Source: Candidatus Symbiothrix sp.
Lineage (GTDB): Bacteria > Bacteroidota > Bacteroidia > Bacteroidales > Azobacteroidaceae
Assembly (NCBI GenBank): GCA_031290435.1
Contig: JAITNQ010000270.1
Location: 1-33,335 of the forward strand
Length of the DNA stretch: 33,335 bases
Direction: 5' to 3'
Every line of letters begins with the position of its first letter. The first letter of the stretch is position 1. The notes beneath the pieces are model-generated. The model did no database searches and was not told where the DNA came from. It saw only the letters and a list, made by a program, of their open reading frames with translations. Of the stretch, positions 1-8,450 are shown in pieces. A program made the position numbers and the translations under genes.

Positions 1-8
1 TACCTTTG
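1..8 (+). promoter_or_regulatory. Bacteroidetes -7 promoter element (TACCTTTG); the -33 element would lie outside the window
   Basis: Exact TAnnTTTG match at the window edge, followed about 48 nt later by a terminator-like hairpin. Confidence 0.5.
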
Positions 9-55
9 CACTGTGTTTTTCATGGTATTAGATTTAAGGTTAACAATGAAAGATT

Positions 56-84
56 GGTTGTCGGGAGACAACCTTTCCTTTTTT
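56..84 (+). terminator. Rho-independent-terminator-like hairpin
   Basis: GGTTGTC-GGGA-GACAACC (7-bp perfect stem, 4-nt loop), then TTTCCTTTTTT. Confidence 0.6.
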
Positions 85-148
85 AAATCTTTTCCTTGCG
101 TATTTCAGACTTCCAATACAATACTAAGCCTCTGAAATGCCAATAAAA

Positions 149-262
149 TCAAGCATCAAAATACCCAAGAAATTCCAAAGCCGGATAAGATAGCCCTCCC
201 TTATTCTGTTGGATGGAATAATAAATTTCACGTAGTATTTCGATGTTGGGTTTCATAGCCAT
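149..262 (-). CDS. Hypothetical small protein (37 aa: MAMKPNIEILREIYYSIQQNKGGLSYPALEFLGYFDA)
   Basis: Not in the ORF track; ATG abuts the stop codon of the 219-aa ORF (262/263), suggesting translational coupling. Confidence 0.45.
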   Translation of the reverse strand: MAMKPNIEILREIYYSIQQNKGGLSYPALEFLGYFDA

Positions 263-922
263 TTATTCTTCCTCTTTGGACATTCTTTTTTCCAATTCGC
301 TGATAAGTTTGAAAGCCTTGCCATATCCATATTTAATGTTTGTAATAATCGGCAGTATAAAAACAAAAGCCATAGACAAAAGCATAAATGAAATATAACC
401 CCACACAAAATATAGCAGATAGCTCTTCAGAGACTCAATAAACTGTTGACTTAACAGAAATCCAATAGGAGGAAACCCAAAGAGAAGCGGTATCCATAAA
501 CCGAGTGAATTTGATTTTTTCTTGAAATATTTTATCCATAAAGCACGTTTTTCAGCCGTATTTTGCTCTCCAAGAAAAGAGGAAAACTTTTCTAAATAGA
601 ATTCCAAAATACTTTTACAGCTTGCAGACAAATAATATTTTTCAAAAACTTTTTTTTCAAAAATTGTTTTTTGCTTAACAAATATCCCAATGGAAATGAC
701 TCCTATTAGTGCGAATATTGTGAACAAAAAGTATGAACTTCCTTTGAAACAAAGAGAATATGTCCCATAAATAGGAAGACAGATAAAAAGAACAGGGAGA
801 AAAAATGAAAATTTCTGCCAAGTTAAAAATTTACTAAAAAACAATTTTCTCCACGATAAATCTTTGGATATGTATTCCAAAATAGCTTTTGCTTCGTTAT
901 TAGTACCTGATATAGTTTTCAT
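263..922 (-). CDS. Hypothetical membrane protein, about 4 hydrophobic segments
   Basis: 219-aa ORF with two paired hydrophobic stretches; no recognised family. Confidence 0.75.
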   Translation of the reverse strand: MKTISGTNNEAKAILEYISKDLSWRKLFFSKFLTWQKFSFFLPVLFICLPIYGTYSLCFKGSSYFLFTIFALIGVISIGIFVKQKTIFEKKVFEKYYLSASCKSILEFYLEKFSSFLGEQNTAEKRALWIKYFKKKSNSLGLWIPLLFGFPPIGFLLSQQFIESLKSYLLYFVWGYISFMLLSMAFVFILPIITNIKYGYGKAFKLISELEKRMSKEEE

Positions 923-927
923 TTATA

Positions 928-1077
928 TTAATTTAAATAATAAGGAATGAACGAATAATTATTATGAATATCTTCTTCACTGAACGGGGCATTAAGAACA
1001 GCATAAAAATAACCGTCAGTACAACCAACAATTGTCATCTTATCATTTTTTACCGAATTGAAAATATCGAAATTCAT
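928..1077 (-). CDS. Hypothetical small protein (49 aa: MNFDIFNSVKNDKMTIVGCTDGYFYAVLNAPFSEEDIHNNYSFIPYYLN)
   Basis: Not in the ORF track; lies between phoR and the 219-aa ORF on the same strand, 5-nt gap to the next start. Confidence 0.5.
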   Translation of the reverse strand: MNFDIFNSVKNDKMTIVGCTDGYFYAVLNAPFSEEDIHNNYSFIPYYLN

Positions 1078-1095
1078 GTTGCTTGTGTTGTAGGA

Positions 1096-2820
1096 TTATT
1101 TTGCCAATTTAAACAAGAATTCCAAGCCGCCACCCGCTCTGTTTTTGGCGGCTATCGTTCCTTTATGAAAGGCGATGGCGTTTTTTACAATAGACAAACC
1201 CAGACCCGAACCGCCTGAGTCGCGGCTACGTCCTTCATTAATCCGGTAAAAGCGTTCAAACAGACGGTTCAGGTGTTCGTTGGGAACGCCGGAGCCATTG
1301 TCGGAATAGGAGAAATAATAGAAATCTTTGTCTTCGCCGTATTTGTTGATTTGTATGCGGAGATGGGTTCCGGCATAACGAATCACGTTATCCGTCAGGT
1401 TTCTGAAAATAGAATAGAGCAAACTGTGATTGCCGTGTACCTTGACATTGTCGCTGATATTCCATTCCATTTGAATATTCTTTTCTTGCAAAGAAATTTC
1501 CAAGTCGTGTTTTAGTTTCGTTAGCAAATGCTGGATAACGACGCACTCTAATTGGAAAGACTGGGGGACTTCATCTATTTTGGTCAGCAGGCTCATATCC
1601 TGAATCAGTTCGGAAAGTAGCATCACCTGTTGATAAGCGCTTTCGATGAAATAATGTTCCTTTTCAGGCGTTAATTGATGCGCGCGTATGGTTTCAAGGC
1701 ATCCGCGGATACCGGTAACCGGCGTGCGCAGTTCGTGGGTGATATTACCCGTGATTTCCTGTTTCAGCAGGCGTGTTTTTTCCTGTTTACTGATGTCGTT
1801 GAGCACAATTTCAAAGCTATTGTCGTCAAAGATATTCACTTTGGCGGCAAAAAATTTGCCTTGCCGCATGATTTTCGTTTCAAAATAACGCTCCTCTTTG
1901 CCTCTGTGTAACAGAAAAGAAGTGATTTTTTCAAACAAGGCGTCCGAAAACAGCGCATCCGGATTACTGTTCGCCTCATCAATAAGCATATTCAGGTATT
2001 GGATAAACAATCCGTTATAAAATTCCACCTTTTCTAAGGAAGAGAAAAAGCAAAGACCCTCATCCGAACTGTGTACATGCTGTAGTAATTTTTCACGTTC
2101 CAATGCAATTTCTTTTTTATTTTCTTCCAGCAACAAGTAATCACCGGCTATTTTTGCGCCGATTTCGCCTAATTCATCCTTGGAAAAATTGGTATCCCCT
2201 CTCTCTTTCCGGAAAGCAAAATCCCGGAGTTGTTTGATGGATTGGGCGAATCTTCCCGATACATAGCGGATAAGGAGCAACATAATAATAAAAAGAGCAG
2301 CCAAATAATATAAAAACAGCCTGTCCGGCTGGAGAAAATGTCGCACCTGTATGTTGTAGGGCAAAGCAACACGGATGCAATAATCGGGAAATTGTTCCGC
2401 ATAATACAAGTATTCCTTTTCGTTCGAAGAAGATTTTCTTATATGCGTACCACTTCCTTTTTCTCCGGCGCTGACAATTTCGGGACGTTGCGCATGATTC
2501 CCCAATCCTGAAATATCTTTAATCACATTGTCATACAATACCTCTCCGCGGATATTAATCAAAGTCAGGCGTATATCTTGCGGAAACAAGCGTACAAGGC
2601 TATCCAAGGCTGTCCGGTAATCCTGATTTTGTGCCAAGTCGGCATGGACAATTGCCACATAAGCATTTAATTTGTCTTCCAAGGCTGCGGTTTTATGTTC
2701 TCTTTCCTGCGATTGCTCCAATACCAGAATACCAATCGCAAACAACGTGAAAATTATCAAGAAACAAAGGAACAATTTTTGCATATAACTCATCATCCCC
2801 GTACCATATTCATTCTTCAT
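1096..2820 (-). CDS. phoR: PhoR-type sensor histidine kinase
   Basis: HisKA motif (ITHELRTPVTGIRGCLETI), HATPase motifs (NLTDNVIRY, DNGSGVP, GGSGLGLSIVK), overlaps phoB. Confidence 0.93.
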   Translation of the reverse strand: MKNEYGTGMMSYMQKLFLCFLIIFTLFAIGILVLEQSQEREHKTAALEDKLNAYVAIVHADLAQNQDYRTALDSLVRLFPQDIRLTLINIRGEVLYDNVIKDISGLGNHAQRPEIVSAGEKGSGTHIRKSSSNEKEYLYYAEQFPDYCIRVALPYNIQVRHFLQPDRLFLYYLAALFIIMLLLIRYVSGRFAQSIKQLRDFAFRKERGDTNFSKDELGEIGAKIAGDYLLLEENKKEIALEREKLLQHVHSSDEGLCFFSSLEKVEFYNGLFIQYLNMLIDEANSNPDALFSDALFEKITSFLLHRGKEERYFETKIMRQGKFFAAKVNIFDDNSFEIVLNDISKQEKTRLLKQEITGNITHELRTPVTGIRGCLETIRAHQLTPEKEHYFIESAYQQVMLLSELIQDMSLLTKIDEVPQSFQLECVVIQHLLTKLKHDLEISLQEKNIQMEWNISDNVKVHGNHSLLYSIFRNLTDNVIRYAGTHLRIQINKYGEDKDFYYFSYSDNGSGVPNEHLNRLFERFYRINEGRSRDSGGSGLGLSIVKNAIAFHKGTIAAKNRAGGGLEFLFKLAK

Positions 2821-3500
2821 TCTTCATTAAATCTATACCCAAAGCCGGATCGATTGGAAATAAGCGAAGCATAGCTGTTTAATTTCTTACGCAAGCGCGT
2901 GATATGCACATCCACCGTACGTTCTGTAATGTAAGGCGTTTCCTTCCAGACAATATCAATGATTTCTCCGCGAGAAAAAATCCGGTGCGGATTTTCGGCC
3001 AAAAGCAGCAAAATCTCAAATTCGGTTTTGGTCAACAAAATTTTTTCCGTACCGATAGTAAGTTCTTTCAAAGGGATATTGATACGGAGGTCTTCAAACA
3101 CAAGTTCCGGCTTTTCTTCCGGCGTCTTTGCCAGCTGTTGTCTTTTCAAAATGGCTTTGACCCGTGCTACCACTTCCTTTATCGAAAACGGTTTGGAAAT
3201 ATAATCGTCGCCGCCGACCGAAAATCCGGTCAACATATCATTTTCGGTATCTTTGGCCGTTAAAAAAATAATCGGCGTCTGATTTCCTTTCCTGCGCAAA
3301 GTTTCGGCTAATTTGTAGCCCGACATGCCGCCCATCATCACGTCTAAAAGGATGAGCGAATGGTCGGGGGATACTATTTTCAAAGCCTCTTCCGCCGAAT
3401 GAGCGCAAATGATTTCAAAACCTTCTCCAGCAAGATTAAATTCAAGCACTTCGCAAATAACAGGCTCGTCGTCGACAATAAGAATTTTATGATTCATCAC
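2817..3500 (-). CDS. phoB: PhoB-type OmpR-family response regulator
   Basis: Receiver domain (ILIVDDEP, LLDVMM, LTAK, SKPF) plus winged-helix effector (RTVDVHITRLRKKL). Confidence 0.94.
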   Translation of the reverse strand: MMNHKILIVDDEPVICEVLEFNLAGEGFEIICAHSAEEALKIVSPDHSLILLDVMMGGMSGYKLAETLRRKGNQTPIIFLTAKDTENDMLTGFSVGGDDYISKPFSIKEVVARVKAILKRQQLAKTPEEKPELVFEDLRINIPLKELTIGTEKILLTKTEFEILLLLAENPHRIFSRGEIIDIVWKETPYITERTVDVHITRLRKKLNSYASLISNRSGFGYRFNEE

Positions 3501-3534
3501 CGATTTTCTTGAGGAACAAAAATAAGCATCGGAG

Positions 3535-4341
3535 TTATAAATTTGTTACTGCTTTCCGGATTCTCAGCAATTTCTCCAGCAAGTGTTCCAACAAATCCAG
3601 CGGTAGCATATTGGCGCCATCTGAAAGCGCTTTGGCCGGCTCCGGATGCGTTTCGATAAACAGACCATCGGCGCCAACAGCTATAGCTGCTTTGGCGATA
3701 GTTTCGATCAACTGTGGCATGCCGCCGGTAATACCGCCGACTTGATTGGGCTGTTGCAAAGAATGTGTAACATCCATTATGACAGGATAGCCGAAAGCCT
3801 GCATTTCGGGGATACTGCGAAAATCCACTACCAAATCGGTATAGCCGAAGGTTGTTCCCCGCTCGGTCAGCATCACTTGGTCGTTTCCACTGTCGATTAC
3901 TTTTTGTACTGCAAACCGCATGGCTTCAGGCGACAAGAACTGGCCTTTCTTGATGTTGACGATTCTGCCCGTCCGGGCGGCAGCCGCCAATAAATCGGTC
4001 TGGCGACAAAGGAAAGCGGGAATCTGGAGAATATCTGCATATTCGGCGGCCTTCTCCGCATCTGTTGTTTCATGAATGTCCGTCACCACCGGAATGTGGA
4101 AAGTATCCCGTACTTTTCCTAAGATTTTCAAGGCTTTTTCATCCCCAATACCGGTAAACGAATCAATTCTCGAACGATTCGCCTTTTTGTACGAGGCCTT
4201 GAAAACATAAGGAATACCCAATTTTTCGGTAAGGAAACCTATTTTCTCGGCGATTTTCAAAACCATCAATTCATTTTCAACTACACAGGGGCCTGCCAGT
4301 AAAAAGAAAGCCTCTTTTGTTTTCAGTTTATCTATTTTCAT
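3535..4341 (-). CDS. kdsA: 3-deoxy-8-phosphooctulonate synthase
   Basis: AGPCVVE, KASYKKANRSR, DVTHSLQQPNQVGG, FIETHPEPAKALSDGANMLPL motifs. Confidence 0.96.
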   Translation of the reverse strand: MKIDKLKTKEAFFLLAGPCVVENELMVLKIAEKIGFLTEKLGIPYVFKASYKKANRSRIDSFTGIGDEKALKILGKVRDTFHIPVVTDIHETTDAEKAAEYADILQIPAFLCRQTDLLAAAARTGRIVNIKKGQFLSPEAMRFAVQKVIDSGNDQVMLTERGTTFGYTDLVVDFRSIPEMQAFGYPVIMDVTHSLQQPNQVGGITGGMPQLIETIAKAAIAVGADGLFIETHPEPAKALSDGANMLPLDLLEHLLEKLLRIRKAVTNL

Positions 4342-4368
4342 TGGTGTTCAAATTTGATTATCCGGTAA

Positions 4369-4376
4369 CAAAGGTA
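4369..4376 (-). promoter_or_regulatory. Candidate -7 element (TACCTTTG on minus strand) upstream of kdsA
   Basis: Exact TAnnTTTG, 28 nt upstream of the kdsA ATG; no well-spaced -33 seen. Confidence 0.4.
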
Positions 4377-4436
4377 AAATTTTTATCTGTTTTTTACCGG
4401 CAATTCAGGGGAAAAAAATGTTAAAAATGAAGGCGG

Positions 4437-5102
4437 TTATTTTTTCCCGCCGTGCTTCAAAACTTTGGCGTCTACATAAAAAACAATTTCTTCTACGATA
4501 TTGTTGCAATGGTCGCCGATACGTTCCAGTTTACGGACAAGCAACAAGGTTTTGAGACCGGATTGAATTGCGGCCGGATTCGCCTGCAGATAAGTTGTCA
4601 AAATAGCAAAGGAGTTCAAGAACATCGTATCAATCTCATCATCTTTGGCCATAATTTTCCCCGCTATTTTCGTATTTTCCGATTCAAGGGCGACAAAACT
4701 GTCGGATAACATGGAGAGCAACGTGTCGAACATTTTTTCTAACTGCAATTCTTCTATGAGTTGCGAGTCGATTTTGTTACCGTCTTCCTCAATCACAAGA
4801 CGGGCAATGCTCTCTGCAAAATCGGCAATACGCTCTAAAGTGATGCTGATTTTGATAAACGACAACACCAAACGCAAGTCAACGGCTACCGGACTGTACA
4901 AGGCGATGTAATTTTCGCAATCGCTGTCGATTTTCAATTCGAAAGCGTCTACGCGCTTTTCCCGGCTGGCTATTTCCCGTGCCAAATCCACATCTCCGCT
5001 CAGAAAGGCCTGTTTGGCTTTCTCTAATTGAGAAAGTACCAATTTCCACATTTGGTTCACTTCGTCTTTGAGCGACTGCAATTCTTTTTCCGTGTGCTTC
5101 AT
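4437..5102 (-). CDS. phoU: Phosphate signalling protein PhoU
   Basis: Duplicated PhoU helical repeat, REKRVDAFELKID, next to pstB. Confidence 0.93.
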   Translation of the reverse strand: MKHTEKELQSLKDEVNQMWKLVLSQLEKAKQAFLSGDVDLAREIASREKRVDAFELKIDSDCENYIALYSPVAVDLRLVLSFIKISITLERIADFAESIARLVIEEDGNKIDSQLIEELQLEKMFDTLLSMLSDSFVALESENTKIAGKIMAKDDEIDTMFLNSFAILTTYLQANPAAIQSGLKTLLLVRKLERIGDHCNNIVEEIVFYVDAKVLKHGGKK

Positions 5103-5151
5103 ATAATAATGAATAATGATTAATGATTAATGATTAATGAATGATTGCTTG
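5103..5151. repeat. Short AT-rich tandem repeat (aatgattaatgattaatgatt)
   Basis: Direct copies of a 7-nt unit between phoU and pstB. Confidence 0.6.
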
Positions 5152-5898
5152 TCATCCGAATCTTCCTGTGATATAATTTTGTGTTTGTTCCTTTTCCGGA
5201 CTTAAAAACATCTTTTTTGTATCGTTGTATTCAACTAATTCCCCCAACATGAAAAAGCCGGTTTTGTCGCTTACCCGTGCGGCTTGTTGCATATTATGCG
5301 TCACGATGATAATCGTATAATTTTCTTTCAGGGAATAAATCAGTTCTTCAATCTTGGAGGTGGAAATGGGGTCAAGTGCTGATGCCGGTTCGTCCATCAA
5401 TAAAATGGATGGAGAAATGGCCAAAGCCCGCGCAATACAGAGTCTTTGCTGCTGACCGCCGGAGAGTTCAAATGCCGACTTTTTCAGTTTGTCTTTCACC
5501 TCCTCCCAAAGCGCCGCTGCTTTCAGGGACTCCTCTACCTTTGCGATAATAAATGATTTATCGCCCATACTATTTACCCGTAAACCGTAAGCTACATTTT
5601 CAAAAATAGATTTGGGAAACGGATTGGGTTTCTGAAACACCATCCCAACTTTCTTCCGTAACTCATCTACAGGAAAGGATTTGTGGTAAATATCCCGACC
5701 GGCAATGGCACATTCGCCGGTGAGCCGTGTACCGTCTATCAAATCGTTCATCCGGTTAAAAAGTCTCAAAAAAGTAGATTTTCCACAACCGGACGGCCCG
5801 ATAAAGGCCGTAACGGTATTTTTCCCTATTTTCATGTTGATATTTTTCAAAGCATGAAAATTACCGTAATAGAAATCAATATTTTTGGTTTCAATCAT
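5152..5898 (-). CDS. pstB: Phosphate ABC transporter ATP-binding protein
   Basis: Walker [10 protein letters not shown], signature [15 protein letters not shown], Walker [13 protein letters not shown], PstB-type length. Confidence 0.95.
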   Translation of the reverse strand: MIETKNIDFYYGNFHALKNINMKIGKNTVTAFIGPSGCGKSTFLRLFNRMNDLIDGTRLTGECAIAGRDIYHKSFPVDELRKKVGMVFQKPNPFPKSIFENVAYGLRVNSMGDKSFIIAKVEESLKAAALWEEVKDKLKKSAFELSGGQQQRLCIARALAISPSILLMDEPASALDPISTSKIEELIYSLKENYTIIIVTHNMQQAARVSDKTGFFMLGELVEYNDTKKMFLSPEKEQTQNYITGRFG

Positions 5899-5993
5899 TC
5901 GTTTTTTTAGCTATTTATTTTCACCTTTCTTCCCAAATAGTACCGTAAAAGGGTGACCGGCATATACATTCATTCAACCCAACTTAAACGATA

Positions 5994-6024
5994 CAAAGTA
6001 AGGAGAAGGATGTTACGAAACAAA
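5994..6024 (-). promoter_or_regulatory. Candidate pstB promoter: TTTG-N19-TTACTTTG
   Basis: Minus-strand TTTG (6021-6024), 19-nt spacer, near-consensus -7 (5994-6001). Confidence 0.5.
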
Positions 6025-6058
6025 ATGGATATTGTTACAATTTCGTTAAGATTCGTTA
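6012..6058 (-). promoter_or_regulatory. Phased TAAC direct repeats, candidate PhoB-binding (PHO) box
   Basis: Plus-strand GTTA at 6012, 6034, 6045 and 6055 (spacings 22, 11, 10), overlapping and just upstream of the pstB promoter. Confidence 0.5.
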
Positions 6059-6078
6059 CCTGTCCGTAATTTTTATAG

Positions 6079-6108
6079 TTGATTATATAGTAAAAATGTG
6101 TATCTTTG
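6079..6108 (+). promoter_or_regulatory. Promoter for the DUF2027/Smr gene: TTG-N19-TATCTTTG
   Basis: TTG 6079-6081, 19-nt spacer, exact TAnnTTTG 6101-6108, 27 nt before ATG. Confidence 0.6.
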
Positions 6109-6135
6109 ACGTCGTAATCACAGAAGAATGCAAGC

Positions 6136-7188
6136 ATGAAGATTGGTGATAAAGTACGCTTCCTCAATGCTGTAGGCGGAGGAATCGTCAAAGGTTTTAA
6201 GAATAAAGACATTGTCTGGGTAGAAGAGGAAGACGGATTTGAAACGCCTGCCCTGATACGGGAATGCATCGTGGTGGAATCCGCCGGGAAACAGTTGAAA
6301 ATAGCCTCCCCTACCGAAAAGCCACAGCCTGCCGCTCATCCGGAACCGCCCAAACCGCAGGAAAAGAAACCGGAAATCACGGAGCTTCCCGGAGGCGATC
6401 GGCTGAATGTCTATTTAGCTTATCTTCCTTTGGACCTGAAAATGTTAGGAAAATGCAACTACGAAACTTTCTTAATTAATAACAGCAATTATTTCCTCTT
6501 TTTCAATTACATGAGCCGGCAAAACAATGCATGGTTCAGCCGGTGTTCGGAAATTATCGAACCCAATACCCGGCTTTTTGTGGAAGAATTTTCCAAGGAA
6601 CAGTTGAATGATTTGGAACGGATTTGCATCCAATTCGTCGCTTTCAAAAAAGACAAACCCTTCGGTCTGAAAAATGCTTACAGCGTGGAATTACGCATCG
6701 ACGGCGTGAAATTTTACAAATTACACAGTTTTCACGAAAATGAATTCTTCGAAGATGAAGCCCTGATTTATCCGCTTGTCATCAACGATACTGCCGAACG
6801 GGAAATGCTGATTTCAGCCACCGATTTGCAGGAAGCCATGACCCAAAAGGCCAAATACGACTTTCCGCAAAAACAACAGCCTCCTGTAAAAAAAGACAAA
6901 ACGCCTCCTGTCATCGAAATCGACCTGCATATCAATCAACTGTTAGACTCCACTACCGGACTGAATAACACGGAGATATTAAATATTCAACTCAATAAGT
7001 TCCGCACGGTTATGGAAGAAAATAAAAATATAAAAGGACAAAAAATCGTCTTTATTCACGGGAAAGGAGAAGGTGTTCTGAGAAATGCGGTTTTATCCGA
7101 ATTAAAACTGAAATACAAACATCTTCCCGTACAAGACGCTTCTTTCAGAGAATACGGATTCGGGGCGACTATGGTTACGATTAGGTGA
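6136..7188 (+). CDS. DUF2027 / Smr-domain protein
   Basis: C-terminal Smr motifs (EIDLHINQL, IVFIHGKGEGVLRNAV); N-terminal IGDKVRFLNAVGGGIV. Confidence 0.88.
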   Translation: MKIGDKVRFLNAVGGGIVKGFKNKDIVWVEEEDGFETPALIRECIVVESAGKQLKIASPTEKPQPAAHPEPPKPQEKKPEITELPGGDRLNVYLAYLPLDLKMLGKCNYETFLINNSNYFLFFNYMSRQNNAWFSRCSEIIEPNTRLFVEEFSKEQLNDLERICIQFVAFKKDKPFGLKNAYSVELRIDGVKFYKLHSFHENEFFEDEALIYPLVINDTAEREMLISATDLQEAMTQKAKYDFPQKQQPPVKKDKTPPVIEIDLHINQLLDSTTGLNNTEILNIQLNKFRTVMEENKNIKGQKIVFIHGKGEGVLRNAVLSELKLKYKHLPVQDASFREYGFGATMVTIR

Positions 7189-7233
7189 CCCCTCCCCCCT
7201 GATGTACCCCCACCCCCTGAAGAGGGAGTAAGA
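7189..7233. repeat. C-rich intergenic repeat remnant
   Basis: cccctcccccctgatgtacccccaccccctgaagagggag directly after the stop codon. Confidence 0.4.
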
Positions 7234-7271
7234 AAAGATGGGTGATGGCGTGATGTGATAAATTTTTGAAG

Positions 7272-7727
7272 ATGAATAATATAGAAATTGAAAGAAAATT
7301 TTTGGTCAAAGGCGACTTTCTCCCGTTTGTATCAGCAAAGGCGGAAATCGCTCAGGGTTATCTGTGTGCTTCCAAGGAACGCTCGGTCAGGGTTCGCATC
7401 AAAGACGATTCGGCTTATATTACCATCAAGGGGCCTTCCGGCATGAACGGTTTTTCCCGCCTCGAATTTGAATACCCTATTCCCTGCGATCATGCAGCAG
7501 AGATAATGAAACTCTGCAATGCCGTTATCGAAAAAGAAAGACATTATGTGCCGTCGGGCAAGCATGTTTTTGAGGTGGATGTATTTCGCGGCGCTCACGA
7601 TGGATTGATTATCGCTGAGATAGAATTGCAATCGGAAGAAGAATCCTTTGAAAAACCGGCATGGTTGGGAGAAGAGGTCACCGGAGATGTACGCTATTAC
7701 AACTCATACTTGGCTTCCCATCCATGA
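7272..7727 (+). CDS. CYTH domain protein (adenylate cyclase class IV / triphosphatase-like)
   Basis: EIERKFLVKG start, ERSVRVRIKDDSAYITIKG, FEVDVF, IAEIEL; likely start at 7272. Confidence 0.9.
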   Translation: MNNIEIERKFLVKGDFLPFVSAKAEIAQGYLCASKERSVRVRIKDDSAYITIKGPSGMNGFSRLEFEYPIPCDHAAEIMKLCNAVIEKERHYVPSGKHVFEVDVFRGAHDGLIIAEIELQSEEESFEKPAWLGEEVTGDVRYYNSYLASHP

Positions 7728-7764
7728 AACCTGCTTGTATACCGTTCGGCAAGGCCATGTAAGT

Positions 7765-7783
7765 ATATAGATAAAATCTATAT
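7765..7783. promoter_or_regulatory. Perfect inverted repeat ATATAGAT-AAA-ATCTATAT upstream of dps
   Basis: 8-bp arms, 3-nt spacer. Confidence 0.4.
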
Positions 7784-7785
7784 CA

Positions 7786-7800
7786 TGATAATAATTATTG
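7786..7800. promoter_or_regulatory. PerR/Fur-like 7-1-7 box (TGATAAT-A-ATTATTG)
   Basis: 12 of 14 specified positions match TTATAATnATTATAA; abuts the dps -33 element. Confidence 0.5.
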
Positions 7801-7801
7801 A

Positions 7802-7833
7802 TTTGATTTATATTATTATTTACCGTATATTTG
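7802..7833 (+). promoter_or_regulatory. dps promoter: TTTG-N20-TATATTTG
   Basis: TTTG 7802-7805, TATATTTG 7826-7833, 20-nt spacer. Confidence 0.75.
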
Positions 7834-7885
7834 CATAGAAATAAAAACAAAAAAATAACAGTATTAACGATAAAAATTAATTATT

Positions 7886-8368
7886 ATGAGCACAAATGGA
7901 AAAAACAATGTAGGATTAGAATGGGCTTCGGTCAATCCGCTGATTGAAAAATTAAGTGAAGTATTGGCAAACTATCAGGTATTTTATACCAACCTGAGAG
8001 GTTTCCACTGGAATATTTCGGGAGACAAATTTTTTGAACTCCATGAACTTTATGAATCGTATTACAACGAATTGGCAGAAAAAATCGACGAATTTGCCGA
8101 ACGCATCGTAATCTTGGGTGGCGTTCCGACCAACAGTTTTTCGGAATACCTGAAGATATCGAGCATCAAAGAAGTATCGAAGGTTTCGGACTGGAAAGCG
8201 GGAACGAGCAATGTGCTGGAAAGTCTGCAATTGTTGGTAGGCAAGTTGCGCGAACTGCAAAGTCTTGCCATACAATCAAAAGATGTCGGCACGGTTTCTT
8301 TAGCCAATCACGGTATCAAGAGTTTTGAAAAGAAAATCTGGATGTTGTCGGCATATCTGAAAGCGTAG
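7886..8368 (+). CDS. dps: Dps-family ferritin-like DNA-binding protein
   Basis: Ferroxidase motif FHWNISGDKFFELHELYESYYNELAEKIDEFAERI. Confidence 0.95.
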   Translation: MSTNGKNNVGLEWASVNPLIEKLSEVLANYQVFYTNLRGFHWNISGDKFFELHELYESYYNELAEKIDEFAERIVILGGVPTNSFSEYLKISSIKEVSKVSDWKAGTSNVLESLQLLVGKLRELQSLAIQSKDVGTVSLANHGIKSFEKKIWMLSAYLKA

Positions 8369-8384
8369 ACGTATTATTCGATAA

Positions 8385-8426
8385 AACACTTTCTCATTAC
8401 CGGTGTGATGGGAAAGTGTTTGTTTT
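8385..8426 (+). terminator. dps rho-independent terminator
   Basis: 13-bp stem AACACTTTCTCAT / ATGGGAAAGTGTT (one G-U), 10-nt loop, then TGTTTT. Confidence 0.75.
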
Positions 8427-8450
8427 ATAAGAAATAAAACACTATCTTTG
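8419..8450 (+). promoter_or_regulatory. Promoter of the DUF4143-type ATPase gene: TTTG-N20-TATCTTTG
   Basis: TTTG 8419-8422, TATCTTTG 8443-8450; overlaps the dps terminator. Confidence 0.7.

Noticed and set aside
47-133. 28-aa plus-strand ORF starting ATGAAAGATTGG
   Set aside because: Runs through the terminator hairpin and T-run, so translation is unlikely
964-1218. 84-aa plus-strand ORF
   Set aside because: Overlaps the phoR 3' end and the antisense 49-aa frame; no protein-like features
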